From contig JAGLAZ010000002.1 in assembly GCA_018260565.1 (NCBI GenBank), positions 99,431 to 135,368 on the forward strand: DNA of 35,938 bases, read 5' to 3'. Below, one piece after another: positions 1-7,962 of the stretch (position 1 is its first letter; every line of letters begins with the position of its first letter). This DNA comes from Flavobacteriaceae bacterium (GTDB lineage: Bacteria > Bacteroidota > Bacteroidia > Flavobacteriales > Weeksellaceae). A model generated the notes under the pieces. That model had not been told where the DNA came from and made no database searches. It saw nothing but the letters and a program-made list of their open reading frames with translations. Made by a program: the position numbers and the translations under genes.

Positions 1-543
1 AGCTGGATAGAAAAAATTAAAACCATGAGCCAATACTGCTATGGTAGGGACATTATGTTCTAAAGATTGTGTATGGACTTCCGTATCTACACCTAAAGCT
101 AGCCCACTAACGCTGCACCACTTAGATAAAGAATTGTCAAAAAAGTCCTGAATAAATTGTTTGCCATAGGATGTCATTTTCCGCGTTCCCACGAGGCTTA
201 TTGTGGGTTCTTGAGGTATTTTTCCCTTTACAAAAAGATGAGAAGGAGCATCATCACACTGGTGCAAGAGGTGAGGGTAGGTAGGGGAAAATCTCGGAAT
301 GATGTCGTAATTTTCCTTTAAAGCAATTTCTATTTCCTTTTCTGCAGTTCTTAGGGCTTCAGTGGAACCTATACCTGATATCGTTTTAGTACCAATGTTT
401 TCAATTTTTGCCAATACGGAAGCTTTTTCCTTCCAAACATCTTGTGCTGAACCAACAGTGGATACTAATTTTTTAAAATTGTAATCCCCTATATGAGGGG
501 AGAAACGCAGTGCAAGTGAATAAAGAACTGCCTCAGCATTCAT
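1..543 (-). CDS. dprA: DNA processing protein DprA, 5' part (cut by window edge)
   Basis: DprA (DNA processing A) protects incoming single-stranded DNA and loads RecA during natural transformation. The frame is open from an ATG at 543 down to base 1, giving 181 codons with no stop. Visible are an N-terminal helical region (begins MNAEAVLYSLALRFSP) and the start of the Rossmann-like DNA-binding fold: SLVGTRKMTSYGK, then VSGLALGVDTEVH, then TIAVLAHGF near the window edge. These correspond to the family's GxR and SGxAxGID segments. The C-terminal part lies outside the window. No TAnnTTTG box was found in the 171 bp upstream. The family assignment is firm; a working full-length gene cannot be confirmed here. 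Confidence 0.93.
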   Translation of the reverse strand, partial: MNAEAVLYSLALRFSPHIGDYNFKKLVSTVGSAQDVWKEKASVLAKIENIGTKTISGIGSTEALRTAEKEIEIALKENYDIIPRFSPTYPHLLHQCDDAPSHLFVKGKIPQEPTISLVGTRKMTSYGKQFIQDFFDNSLSKWCSVSGLALGVDTEVHTQSLEHNVPTIAVLAHGFNFFYPA

Positions 544-714
544 AAAAATTTTTTATAAAATAAAGAAATAAATTTTAATTTACGCCAAAGAGAATTAGTC
601 TTACCTGATTAATTATTTCCAATCCATAGTTAGATAGAAGTAAGGATACACAGAGATGAAAAAAGAAATGTAAAGAGTATTTCAAAAATCTAATTACATA
701 ATATATTCTAGGAA

Positions 715-1509
715 TCAGTCCTCAAGATCGTTAAGCCGATTCCAAATAGTTCCGCTTTTGGGTTGCTCAATTTCATCTTCCAGATCTGCGTGTTCAGCTA
801 GGTATTTTTGCCATAAGGCATCATCTTTTTCGCTGTAATAGTTAGGATATTCCCAAATAAACCTTTTTTTTTCTGTGTATGATTTCCTATACGCCCAGGC
901 TAAAACACTTCCTAAAATTCCCCCTGCTAAGTGAGATTGCCAAGATACTCTACTTCCTCCCTGCACAGGGTGAAAGTATTCCTCAGGAAACATTCCCCAG
1001 ATCATACTTCCGTAATATAATGCTACGAGCAGTGCTACTACCATGTGTTTTTGACTGCGCCGAAATATCCCGCTAAAAAACAGAAAGAATGCAAGAAAAT
1101 AAATCATCCCACTTGCCCCAATGATGCACACCGATTCTTTTACACCTGTATAAATACTAAAACTTGGGAGAAACCATACCAAACAGCTCGTCCCAAGCCA
1201 TGACCAAAGGAAAATTTTTCCGCTTATTTCTGGATAAAATTGATATAAAAGAAAAGTCATTACAGCGAGTGGAAGACTATTATTGATTAAATGATCTAGA
1301 TTTCCATGTAAAAATACACTGCTGAATATGCCTGGTAATCCTGCAGGATTTAGAGGGATGAGGCTACCCTGACAGGGTAGTATTATCCCCAAAAACTGGA
1401 GCAAAAACCCAAGCCCTATAAAAAATAGAAAAAATAATGGGAATATGATGGCCACTGGCCGTATGGAAAACTTTTTAAGCACAAAAAATATGGGCAAAGG
1501 AGAAGCCAA
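715..1509 (-). CDS. Rhomboid-family intramembrane serine protease
   Basis: This is an integral inner-membrane protein of about 264 residues that probably cleaves transmembrane substrates within the bilayer. It has about six hydrophobic segments. The catalytic dyad of the rhomboid family is visible: Ser133 in GASGMIYFL and His193 in SHLAGG. The preceding HGNLDHLINN (residues 68-77) matches the conserved His/Asn region. A charged 60-residue C-terminal tail follows the last membrane segment. There is no ATG start: the longest frame begins with TTG at 1509, and a GTG at 1482 (VLKKFSIRP) is an equally good choice that trims nine residues. Substrate unknown. The gene is 171 bp upstream of dprA on the same strand. 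Confidence 0.88.
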   Translation of the reverse strand: MASPLPIFFVLKKFSIRPVAIIFPLFFLFFIGLGFLLQFLGIILPCQGSLIPLNPAGLPGIFSSVFLHGNLDHLINNSLPLAVMTFLLYQFYPEISGKIFLWSWLGTSCLVWFLPSFSIYTGVKESVCIIGASGMIYFLAFFLFFSGIFRRSQKHMVVALLVALYYGSMIWGMFPEEYFHPVQGGSRVSWQSHLAGGILGSVLAWAYRKSYTEKKRFIWEYPNYYSEKDDALWQKYLAEHADLEDEIEQPKSGTIWNRLNDLED

Positions 1510-1810
1510 AATTAATGGAGGTAATTATGGCTTATTTTTTATACCAAAGTAGAAAAAAGATCTAAGTATCATTCTATTTAAAATCAAAATAGTAATCTTA
1601 TTTCCCATAATTTCCTTAAGATTTGAAATAAAGTGTAAATTCTGTAATGTGTTAAAAATTTAAAACATATTTCTATTTATAATTAGCAAAGTGTACTTAA
1701 GTTCTTTGTATTATGAATAGAATAAATAGAATTTCTAAAATTAGTTGGTTTTTGTTATTTATTACATAAGAGTTGTGAGTTTTAATTACTTTTAAAACAT
1801 AAATATTACT
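1510..1810. other. 301-bp intergenic region between divergent genes
   Basis: This AT-rich region separates the rhomboid gene (minus) from the PLP enzyme gene (plus). I see no RNA gene, no hairpin with a T-run and no clear TAnnTTTG box for either gene. A plus-strand GGAGG followed by an ATG at 1527 opens only a 12-codon frame, which I do not consider a gene. Confidence 0.5.
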
Positions 1811-3061
1811 ATGATTTCTCACGATACACTCCACCCCGAATCCTTAATGATGAGTTTAGGTTATAAGCCTCATTTGTCTGAAGGATCTATTAAATGCCCC
1901 ATATTTATGACATCCACCTTTGTCTTTAATACGGCAGAAGAAGGGAAAAGATTTTTTGAAGTAGCATATGGACTTTCAGCACCAAAACCAGATGAGGAAC
2001 TAGGTCTTATATACAGCCGGATAAATAATCCCAACTTAGAAATTCTGGAAGAACGTCTCGCAGCATGGGATGGTACTGAGGGTGCAGCTACCTTTATCAG
2101 TGGTATGGCAGCGATCACCACTGTGTTTTTGGAATTTTTAAAACCTGGTGATTTATTGGTGTATTCAGAGCCTCTATATGGTGGCACAGAACATTATATC
2201 AATACTTATTTGCCTAGCATTGGTGTACATACTTTAGCGTTCCGTCCCGGCGAAGAAGGCGATGTTTTAAGACAAAAGATTCAAGAATCTGGTTATGCGG
2301 AACGACTGGCCATGATATACACAGAAACCCCTGCCAACCCCACCGGCGATTTGGTAGATATTGAAAAATGCAGCAGGGTAGCAAAAGCATTAAGCAAGCA
2401 GGATAAAAAGGTAATACTTGCTGTAGATAATACGTATATGGGACCACTTTGGCAAAAGCCTATTAAGCATGGTGCAGATATTAGTCTTTATAGTGCGACT
2501 AAATATTTAGGGGGACACAGTGATATTATTGCTGGTGCAGTGTGCGCGAGTGGGGAGATACTACAAAGAATTAAAGTGCAGAGAACTTTTCTTGGTAATA
2601 TGCTCTCTCCCTTTTCGGCTTGGCTGATGATGCGAAGTTTAGAAACATTGGCATTAAGAATGGAAAAATCTGCCTCTAATGCAGAAAGGGTTAATGCCTT
2701 TTTACTCAACCAAGCTCAAGTGGAAAAAACCTATTTTTTAGGGAATTTAAAAGTGGGCGACAAGGACTATGAAGTGTTCAAAAAACAATACACCAGCACA
2801 GGCGGTATGATCTCTTTTGATATTAAAGGAGGCGAAAAGGAGGCTTTTTCTTTTTTAAACAAGCTTAAAATGATTAAGCTAGCTGTTTCTCTTGGCGGAA
2901 CAGAATCCCTTATCCAGCATCCGCAAACAATGACACATTGTAGCATTCCTCAGGAGTTAGCTGAAGCTATAAATATTACTCCTAAACTTATCCGTCTTTC
3001 CGTAGGTGTGGAACATCCTGATGACATAATTGCAGATCTAGCCCAGGCATTAGCTGAATAA
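1811..3061 (+). CDS. PLP-dependent trans-sulfuration enzyme (cystathionine gamma-synthase / methionine gamma-lyase family)
   Basis: This 416-residue cytoplasmic enzyme belongs to the Cys/Met metabolism PLP-dependent family (fold type I). The PLP-binding lysine is Lys231 in SLYSATKYLGGHSD. Other family landmarks are YSRINNPN (68-75), the GAATFISGMAAI phosphate-binding turn (91-102), YTETPANPTGD (170-180), AVDNTY (204-209) and the C-terminal RLSVGVEHPDD. Members form or break C-S bonds in cystathionine, homocysteine or methionine metabolism. The sequence does not let me choose between cystathionine gamma-synthase, cystathionine gamma-lyase and methionine gamma-lyase. The gene stands alone, with a strong hairpin terminator 16 bp after the stop. 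Confidence 0.9.
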   Translation: MISHDTLHPESLMMSLGYKPHLSEGSIKCPIFMTSTFVFNTAEEGKRFFEVAYGLSAPKPDEELGLIYSRINNPNLEILEERLAAWDGTEGAATFISGMAAITTVFLEFLKPGDLLVYSEPLYGGTEHYINTYLPSIGVHTLAFRPGEEGDVLRQKIQESGYAERLAMIYTETPANPTGDLVDIEKCSRVAKALSKQDKKVILAVDNTYMGPLWQKPIKHGADISLYSATKYLGGHSDIIAGAVCASGEILQRIKVQRTFLGNMLSPFSAWLMMRSLETLALRMEKSASNAERVNAFLLNQAQVEKTYFLGNLKVGDKDYEVFKKQYTSTGGMISFDIKGGEKEAFSFLNKLKMIKLAVSLGGTESLIQHPQTMTHCSIPQELAEAINITPKLIRLSVGVEHPDDIIADLAQALAE

Positions 3062-3076
3062 ATATTAAATTTATAG

Positions 3077-3108
3077 TCCCTCGAAAAATTATTTCGAGGG
3101 ATTTTTTT
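3077..3108 (+). terminator. Rho-independent terminator of the PLP enzyme gene
   Basis: A perfect 10-bp stem, TCCCTCGAAA (3077-3086) pairing with TTTCGAGGGA (3092-3101), closes a 5-nt loop and is followed by seven T residues (3102-3108). Confidence 0.93.
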
Positions 3109-3128
3109 GTGCAGTAATCATATTTGTG

Positions 3129-3201
3129 TTTTAATTATTAAAATACAATTTTAATATTGTTAAAATAACTTTTAATAATATAAAAAATATTTTTATATTT
3201 G
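3129..3201 (+). promoter_or_regulatory. AT-rich promoter region of the DUF2089 operon with phased TTTTAAT repeats
   Basis: TATATTTG at 3194-3201 matches the Bacteroidetes -7 consensus TAnnTTTG and lies 16 bp before the ATG at 3218. No TTG is seen at the expected -33 spacing. Upstream, TTTTAAT occurs at 3129, 3149 and 3170, that is every 20-21 bp. The first copy is half of a perfect 15-bp palindrome, TTTTAATTATTAAAA (3129-3143). Seen: the motifs and their spacing. Inferred: promoter activity and possible protein binding. Confidence 0.5.
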
Positions 3202-3217
3202 TAGTATTAATTACAAG

Positions 3218-3487
3218 ATGAAAAATCTTCCTCTACAATGTCCTTCATGCGAATCTCCCTTGGCGGTTTCTAAAATGACATGCCCTTCCTGCAATACGGA
3301 AGTTAACGGAAAATATGATTTACCGATACTCCTTAGGCTTTCCAGAGAAAATCAAGAATTTATTATTAATTTTTTACTGTCCAGCGGAAGTATCAAAGAA
3401 ATGGCCAAGCAGGCAGGTCTATCTTATCCCACAATGCGAAACAAAATGGACGATTTGATAGAAAGCATTAAAAAAGAACAGCTATGA
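3218..3487 (+). CDS. Zinc-ribbon / helix-turn-helix protein (DUF2089-like)
   Basis: This 89-residue cytoplasmic protein has two parts. The N-terminus carries two CxxC pairs, CPSC at residues 8-11 and CPSC at 22-25, which form a probable zinc ribbon. The C-terminal half (about 40-85) looks like a helix-turn-helix resembling sigma region 4: a segment with IKEMAKQAGLSYPTMRNKMDDL. This layout matches the DUF2089 family, usually annotated as putative regulators. Its stop overlaps the start of the next gene (ATGA at 3484-3487), so the two are translationally coupled. A likely role is control of its own operon, but the target is unknown. Confidence 0.8.
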   Translation: MKNLPLQCPSCESPLAVSKMTCPSCNTEVNGKYDLPILLRLSRENQEFIINFLLSSGSIKEMAKQAGLSYPTMRNKMDDLIESIKKEQL

Positions 3488-4044
3488 GATTTCGAGAATT
3501 ATTACATCCCATGGCACGATTCTCCGGTGGTTCCCTTTTCGTTATTGGGATTGTAGGATTCGTAGTGGATATTATTTTATGCTATTATTTAGGCCTTGAA
3601 AAAGATGGACTCCTACACATCAGTTTAGCTTCAAGAAAAGAAATCCTTCCTATAAGCCTTCAACATTTTGGAATTCTAGCTTCCGGAATTTTGATTGTAT
3701 TCATTTATGCCAAGTTACTATACCGAAAAACCCGACTGATAGATATAACCAACACTATTTTGCTAAGCCAAATACCCTTGATTTTTTGCTACTGTATCAT
3801 CAAATTACCCTTTTTTGAAAATTTAATGGAGAAAATGAAAATAGCACAGGTTACTCATCTGGCAATTGGGGATACTTTAATGCTTATAATATCGGTTCTT
3901 TTGGTTATCCCGTTTTTAATCTATAGCATTTATCTGCTTTTTACAGGATTTAAACTTGCTGCCAATGTAAAATTGGTTTGGCAAAGCCTAGTTTTTGGAT
4001 TACTCCTTTTTATTATCAACGCGATTACGCAATTATTCTTTTAA
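3484..4044 (+). CDS. Hypothetical five-span inner-membrane protein
   Basis: The 186-residue protein is almost entirely hydrophobic, with about five predicted membrane spans (roughly residues 14-37, 59-80, 88-109, 126-153 and 166-186). It has no charged catalytic motif that I recognise. The span pattern is reminiscent of YIP1-like proteins, but I cannot assign it to a family with certainty. It starts at the ATG that overlaps the DUF2089-like gene's stop, and it ends one base before the serine hydrolase start. The three genes are therefore almost certainly one transcript. Confidence 0.75.
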   Translation: MRFRELLHPMARFSGGSLFVIGIVGFVVDIILCYYLGLEKDGLLHISLASRKEILPISLQHFGILASGILIVFIYAKLLYRKTRLIDITNTILLSQIPLIFCYCIIKLPFFENLMEKMKIAQVTHLAIGDTLMLIISVLLVIPFLIYSIYLLFTGFKLAANVKLVWQSLVFGLLLFIINAITQLFF

Positions 4045-4045
4045 T

Positions 4046-5686
4046 ATGAAAAATATTCTAGCAGCATTATTGCTGTTTTTAGCAGGATTACTCTCTGCTC
4101 AATCGGTGGAAGGAACTTGGTCAGGAGATTTGGATGTGCAAGGCATGAAACTTTTGATGGTTTTTAAAATCAAAAAAACAGATGCAGGATATAGTACTCA
4201 AGCATTCAGTCCCATGCAAACTGATAAGGAGATTCCGGGAGCGATAACCACATATCTACCTCCAAAAGTCAACATTAAAATTGCCTCTGTTAGCGCAGAA
4301 TTTACCGGTACTGTCTTAGACGATACCATGGAAGGTAATTTTACTCAAAATGGAACTTCATATCCCATTGTATTAAGTAAAAAAACTGATGATGAGCCTA
4401 TTAAGAATGCCGTAGGATACACATTATTGGGGGAACGAGAAATCCCTACGCAAAAACTGGATGATTTCCTGAATTATATCGAAAAAAACAAGCAAAGTAT
4501 CGGCAGCATCAGTATTTTCCGTCACGGGAAAGAGGTGTATGCTAAAAATTTTGGAAATTCTCAATATCCTAAAGCCAATTCTACTCAACTCTTCCAAATA
4601 GGTTCAGTAACTAAAATGATGACAGCCATTATGCTAATGCAGCAGATAGAGCAGGGAAAACTGAGCCTTCAAGACAAACTCTCAAAATTTTATCCTCAAA
4701 TTCCCAATGCTTCTAAAATTACCATTCAGCAAATGCTAAACCATACCAGTGGGCTTGGAGATTATGTAGGAGAAAAATACGAATGGCTGTTTAAAAAAAA
4801 GGTGGGCGAGAAGGTGATTTTAGATAAAATTAAATCCACACCTGTAGAATTTCAGCCCGGTGAAAATACAAGATATTCCAACTCTGCCTATTACCTGCTC
4901 AGCAGAATATTGGAAAAAATTACCAAGACGCCATACCATATCCTATTAAAAAAGAACATTGTACAGCCCCTCGGATTATCCCATACTTTCTCCGTTTTGG
5001 ATAAACCTGTGGGAATAAAGCCTGCACTTACTCTTATAGATGGCCAGTGGGTACCCATGGAGGATTTTGAATTCAGAAATGTGATTGGTTTGGGAGATGT
5101 AGTTTCTACTCCGAAAGACCTTAATATATTCATTAATGGCCTTTTTCAAAACAAATTACTTAAAAAGGAAAGTTTAGAAAAAATGATACCATCTAAAGGT
5201 CCTTTTGGTCTGGGAATTATGAGCATTCCGTTCTATTCGCTTCGTGTTTACGGCCATGCTGGAGATACCGCCGGGAGCCATACAATTTTAAATTATGAAC
5301 CAAAAGATGATCTTTCTATCGCTATGACTATCAATGGGGAAAACTTCCCGCATAATGGCTTAGCCATAGGCATTATGAGTATTTTATATGATGTTAAAAA
5401 CTTTAAATATCCTGATTTTAGCATTGCGGAAGTTTCTCCTATCATCCTAGAGCGCTATGTAGGAAAGTATTCTTCTGCTCAACTTCCTATTCAAATTGAA
5501 CTAAAAGTGAAAGATAGAAAACTCTATGCGCAGGCCACAGGCCAAGGCGAGTTTTTATTGGAGCCAAAAGATGAGACTCATTTTCACTTTCCAAAAGCAG
5601 GAATTAAAATAAACATGAATCCCGATTTAAAAGGATTTACTTTGAATCAGGGTGCGCAAGATTATTCTTTCGTACGAGATAAATAA
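4046..5686 (+). CDS. Secreted serine hydrolase, beta-lactamase / penicillin-binding-protein-like fold
   Basis: The start is the ATG at 4046, one base after the upstream stop; it gives a clean signal peptide (MKNILAALLLFLAGLLSAQS) and 546 residues. A beta-rich domain (about 21-115, VEGTWSGDLD) precedes the beta-lactamase-like catalytic domain (about 135-450). Catalytic motifs are SVTK (Ser187, Lys190), YSN (277-279) and GHAG (403-406), the pattern of class C beta-lactamases and DD-peptidase/esterase relatives. A further beta-rich C-terminal region (about 465-546) resembles the tail domain of such hydrolases. It should be periplasmic or exported. The substrate is unknown (peptide, ester or D-amino-acid compound), and resistance activity should not be assumed. 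Confidence 0.88.
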   Translation: MKNILAALLLFLAGLLSAQSVEGTWSGDLDVQGMKLLMVFKIKKTDAGYSTQAFSPMQTDKEIPGAITTYLPPKVNIKIASVSAEFTGTVLDDTMEGNFTQNGTSYPIVLSKKTDDEPIKNAVGYTLLGEREIPTQKLDDFLNYIEKNKQSIGSISIFRHGKEVYAKNFGNSQYPKANSTQLFQIGSVTKMMTAIMLMQQIEQGKLSLQDKLSKFYPQIPNASKITIQQMLNHTSGLGDYVGEKYEWLFKKKVGEKVILDKIKSTPVEFQPGENTRYSNSAYYLLSRILEKITKTPYHILLKKNIVQPLGLSHTFSVLDKPVGIKPALTLIDGQWVPMEDFEFRNVIGLGDVVSTPKDLNIFINGLFQNKLLKKESLEKMIPSKGPFGLGIMSIPFYSLRVYGHAGDTAGSHTILNYEPKDDLSIAMTINGENFPHNGLAIGIMSILYDVKNFKYPDFSIAEVSPIILERYVGKYSSAQLPIQIELKVKDRKLYAQATGQGEFLLEPKDETHFHFPKAGIKINMNPDLKGFTLNQGAQDYSFVRDK

Positions 5687-5720
5687 GTCACACATCGTAA
5701 ATTCTAAATAGTAAGAATAT

Positions 5721-6260
5721 ATGGAAGCCTATATTGAAATAGCTCTCCGTTCCACCTCGGTATATCTTTTTATGCTGCTGGGACTGAGGCTTTTTGGAAA
5801 AAATGAACTTTCTCAGCTTAATTCTGGCGATATTGTTTTGTTATTATTAATTTCCAACGCGGTACAAAACGCCATGGTAGGAAGTGATACCAGCTTGCTA
5901 GGCGGATTATTTTCAGCCTTAGTTTTATTGGTTCTCAATTTTGTTGTTAAGTATTTAATTTTTAAAGGGCCTACCTTCAGAAACTTAATTGAATCTCATC
6001 CTGTTACCTTAATTCAAAATGGAAATATATTGCCAGAAGCACTTATGAAGGTGAGAATTTCTGTGGACGAACTGGAAGAAAGTGCCAGAGAACATGGAGT
6101 AGAATCACTCTCTAAGGTTCGTCTGGCTGTTTTAGAAGTAGATGGAAACATCAGTATGGTGCTGGACGATGTTTCAGCGAATAATGAAAATACTTCCCAT
6201 CCCCCTCTTAAAATGCTAAAAGTAAAACGAAGGAAGAAAAAAAGCATTTCAGTCCCTTAA
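5721..6260 (+). CDS. DUF421 family membrane protein (YetF/YcaP-like)
   Basis: The 179-residue protein has three hydrophobic spans (about residues 10-25, 38-55 and 61-82), followed by a soluble alpha/beta domain. Family landmarks are RLFGKNELSQLNSGDIVLLLLISNAVQNAM (about residues 23-52) and, in the soluble part, LIQNGNILPEALMKVRIS. The C-terminus is strongly basic (KVKRRKKK). Function is not established, though Bacillus YetF-type relatives have been linked to spores and membranes. It follows the serine hydrolase by 34 bp, so it may share that transcript. It faces recN tail to tail, with only 19 bp between and no strong terminator. Confidence 0.87.
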   Translation: MEAYIEIALRSTSVYLFMLLGLRLFGKNELSQLNSGDIVLLLLISNAVQNAMVGSDTSLLGGLFSALVLLVLNFVVKYLIFKGPTFRNLIESHPVTLIQNGNILPEALMKVRISVDELEESAREHGVESLSKVRLAVLEVDGNISMVLDDVSANNENTSHPPLKMLKVKRRKKKSISVP

Positions 6261-6279
6261 AATAATGTTATTCAGTGGT

Positions 6280-7932
6280 TTAAGACTTCATAAGTTCTTC
6301 TGCTTGTTGTAAAGCGGCTTCAGTAAGAGTGTTCCCACTGATTAGTTGGGCAATTTCTGTGCGTCGTTCCTCTGTGCTTAGCGGTCGGATCCGGGATTGT
6401 GTAATGCCTTCTATTTCTTCTTTTTCCACGCGATATTGGTGGGAACCTTTGGCTGCTACCTGCGCTTGGTGGGTAATAACGATCAGTTGCCTACCGATGC
6501 TCATCTCCTGCATTACTATTCCTATTTCTTCTGCTACTCTACCGGAAACGCCACTATCTATCTCATCAAGAATTAAAGTAGGGAGTTCCGCATGATCTGC
6601 CATCATTTTTTTTATTGCAAGCATTACCCTAGAACGCTCGCCTCCGGAAATGGCTTGAGATAAAGGCAAGAGACCATATCCGGCATTGGCCTGAAATACA
6701 TATTGAATTCTTTCTTTGCCATAGAGAGTAAACTTTTCATCCTCCTCTAATTTTATATCAAATCGAGCTTTTGCTAAACCAAGTCTGGCAAATGTCTTTT
6801 CTAGTTGTGAATTGAAACCTGGTATGGCTTCTTTACGTGCTTTTGATAATTCAGAAGCTTCAATTTTAAGTTTCTTTTCTTGTGTTTCACGCAGCAATTC
6901 CAATGTGGCAATTTCTTCTTCTATCGAATCAAAAGATTGAGTATTTTTCCGCAGTTCGTCCCTTTTCAGAATTAATTCCTCTACAGATTTTACCTGATGT
7001 TTTGTGAACAATTGCTGAAGCTGACCTTGTAAACTGAGTAATTCTTCTAAACGAGCTGGATCTCTTTCCAAAGTAGAGGCCCGTTCTTCTAGTTCTTGTA
7101 GAATATCTTTAAATTCTACAGCCACACTTTCCATGCGGCCGCTTAGTTCTGTGAAACTTCCACTAATCTCGGCTAACTTTTTTAATTTATGATTAGCATC
7201 GGTCATGTTTGCTACGGTTCCTACTTCCTCAGCCTCAGAGCGTGCAATAATTTGAGATAAAAGATCTGTAAGACTTTCTATATTTTCCTGATTTTCAAGT
7301 TCATAGAGAATTTCCTGCTCATTAATATCATCAAGATTTAAATTTTCCAATTCATGCAATAAAAAGAGATGGTATTCCCTTTCAGCCATCAGTTTAGCTT
7401 TATTTTCATGAAGATGTTTAAGCTGTGATTTTAGGTTATTCCAGACTTTTAATGTGTCTCGATATAGGCTCAAACGTTCGGCGTTACGCGCTACGGAATC
7501 TAATAAAGAAAATTGAAAATCTTCTGTAAACAGTTTAGAAGTTTCAAATTGTGAATGAATATCCAATAGGGAAGAGGATAAATCCTTTAATACATCTAAG
7601 GTAACAGGTGTATCATTAATAAATGCACGGCTTTTACCAGAGGGTGAAATCTCTCTACGGATAAGACATTCTGTATCAAAATCCAATTCGTTTTTTTTAA
7701 AAAAAGGCTTGTAAGATTGGTCTACTTCAAAAGTAGCCTCTACAATGGTTTTTTGCTGGGTGTCTGCTATATTTTTTTGTTCTGCACGTACACCGAGAAT
7801 CATTCTAAGAGCACCCAATAGAATAGATTTTCCTGCACCCGTTTCCCCTGTTATTACTTGAAGACCACGGTATAACCTTAGGTCCAAAGACTTTATAAGA
7901 GCAAAATTTTCAATATGTAAGTGGGCAAGCAT
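6280..7932 (-). CDS. recN: DNA repair protein RecN
   Basis: RecN is an SMC-like cytoplasmic ATPase used in double-strand break repair. The 550 residues show the N-terminal Walker A motif GETGAGKS (29-36) and a long central coiled coil (about 150-370). Near the C-terminus come the ABC signature SQAISGGERSRVMLAI and the Walker B LPTLILDEIDSGVSG, then the His-switch VITHQAQVAA. The length is normal for the family. It starts 30 bp after the DUF4835 gene and is probably the last gene of the coaBC transcript. Confidence 0.97.
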   Translation of the reverse strand: MLAHLHIENFALIKSLDLRLYRGLQVITGETGAGKSILLGALRMILGVRAEQKNIADTQQKTIVEATFEVDQSYKPFFKKNELDFDTECLIRREISPSGKSRAFINDTPVTLDVLKDLSSSLLDIHSQFETSKLFTEDFQFSLLDSVARNAERLSLYRDTLKVWNNLKSQLKHLHENKAKLMAEREYHLFLLHELENLNLDDINEQEILYELENQENIESLTDLLSQIIARSEAEEVGTVANMTDANHKLKKLAEISGSFTELSGRMESVAVEFKDILQELEERASTLERDPARLEELLSLQGQLQQLFTKHQVKSVEELILKRDELRKNTQSFDSIEEEIATLELLRETQEKKLKIEASELSKARKEAIPGFNSQLEKTFARLGLAKARFDIKLEEDEKFTLYGKERIQYVFQANAGYGLLPLSQAISGGERSRVMLAIKKMMADHAELPTLILDEIDSGVSGRVAEEIGIVMQEMSIGRQLIVITHQAQVAAKGSHQYRVEKEEIEGITQSRIRPLSTEERRTEIAQLISGNTLTEAALQQAEELMKS

Positions 7933-7962
7933 AAGATTTTTTTCGTAGAGTGAAGATGTGGG

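Noticed and set aside
1527-1565. GGAGG followed by ATG opening a 12-codon plus-strand frame
   Set aside because: Too short, and it sits in the intergenic region next to the minus-strand rhomboid gene; no other sign of coding.
2214-2447. Minus-strand ORF of 77 codons within the PLP enzyme, and many similar shadows
   Set aside because: They overlap strongly supported genes on the other strand and have no family features.
4046-5686. Antibiotic-resistance beta-lactamase
   Set aside because: The motifs fit the wide PBP/esterase-like family; the N- and C-terminal beta domains and host context suggest a housekeeping hydrolase rather than a resistance enzyme.
6245-6285. AATAATGTTATT palindrome between DUF421 and recN as a terminator
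   Set aside because: It is a short AT-only stem with no GC pairs or T-run.
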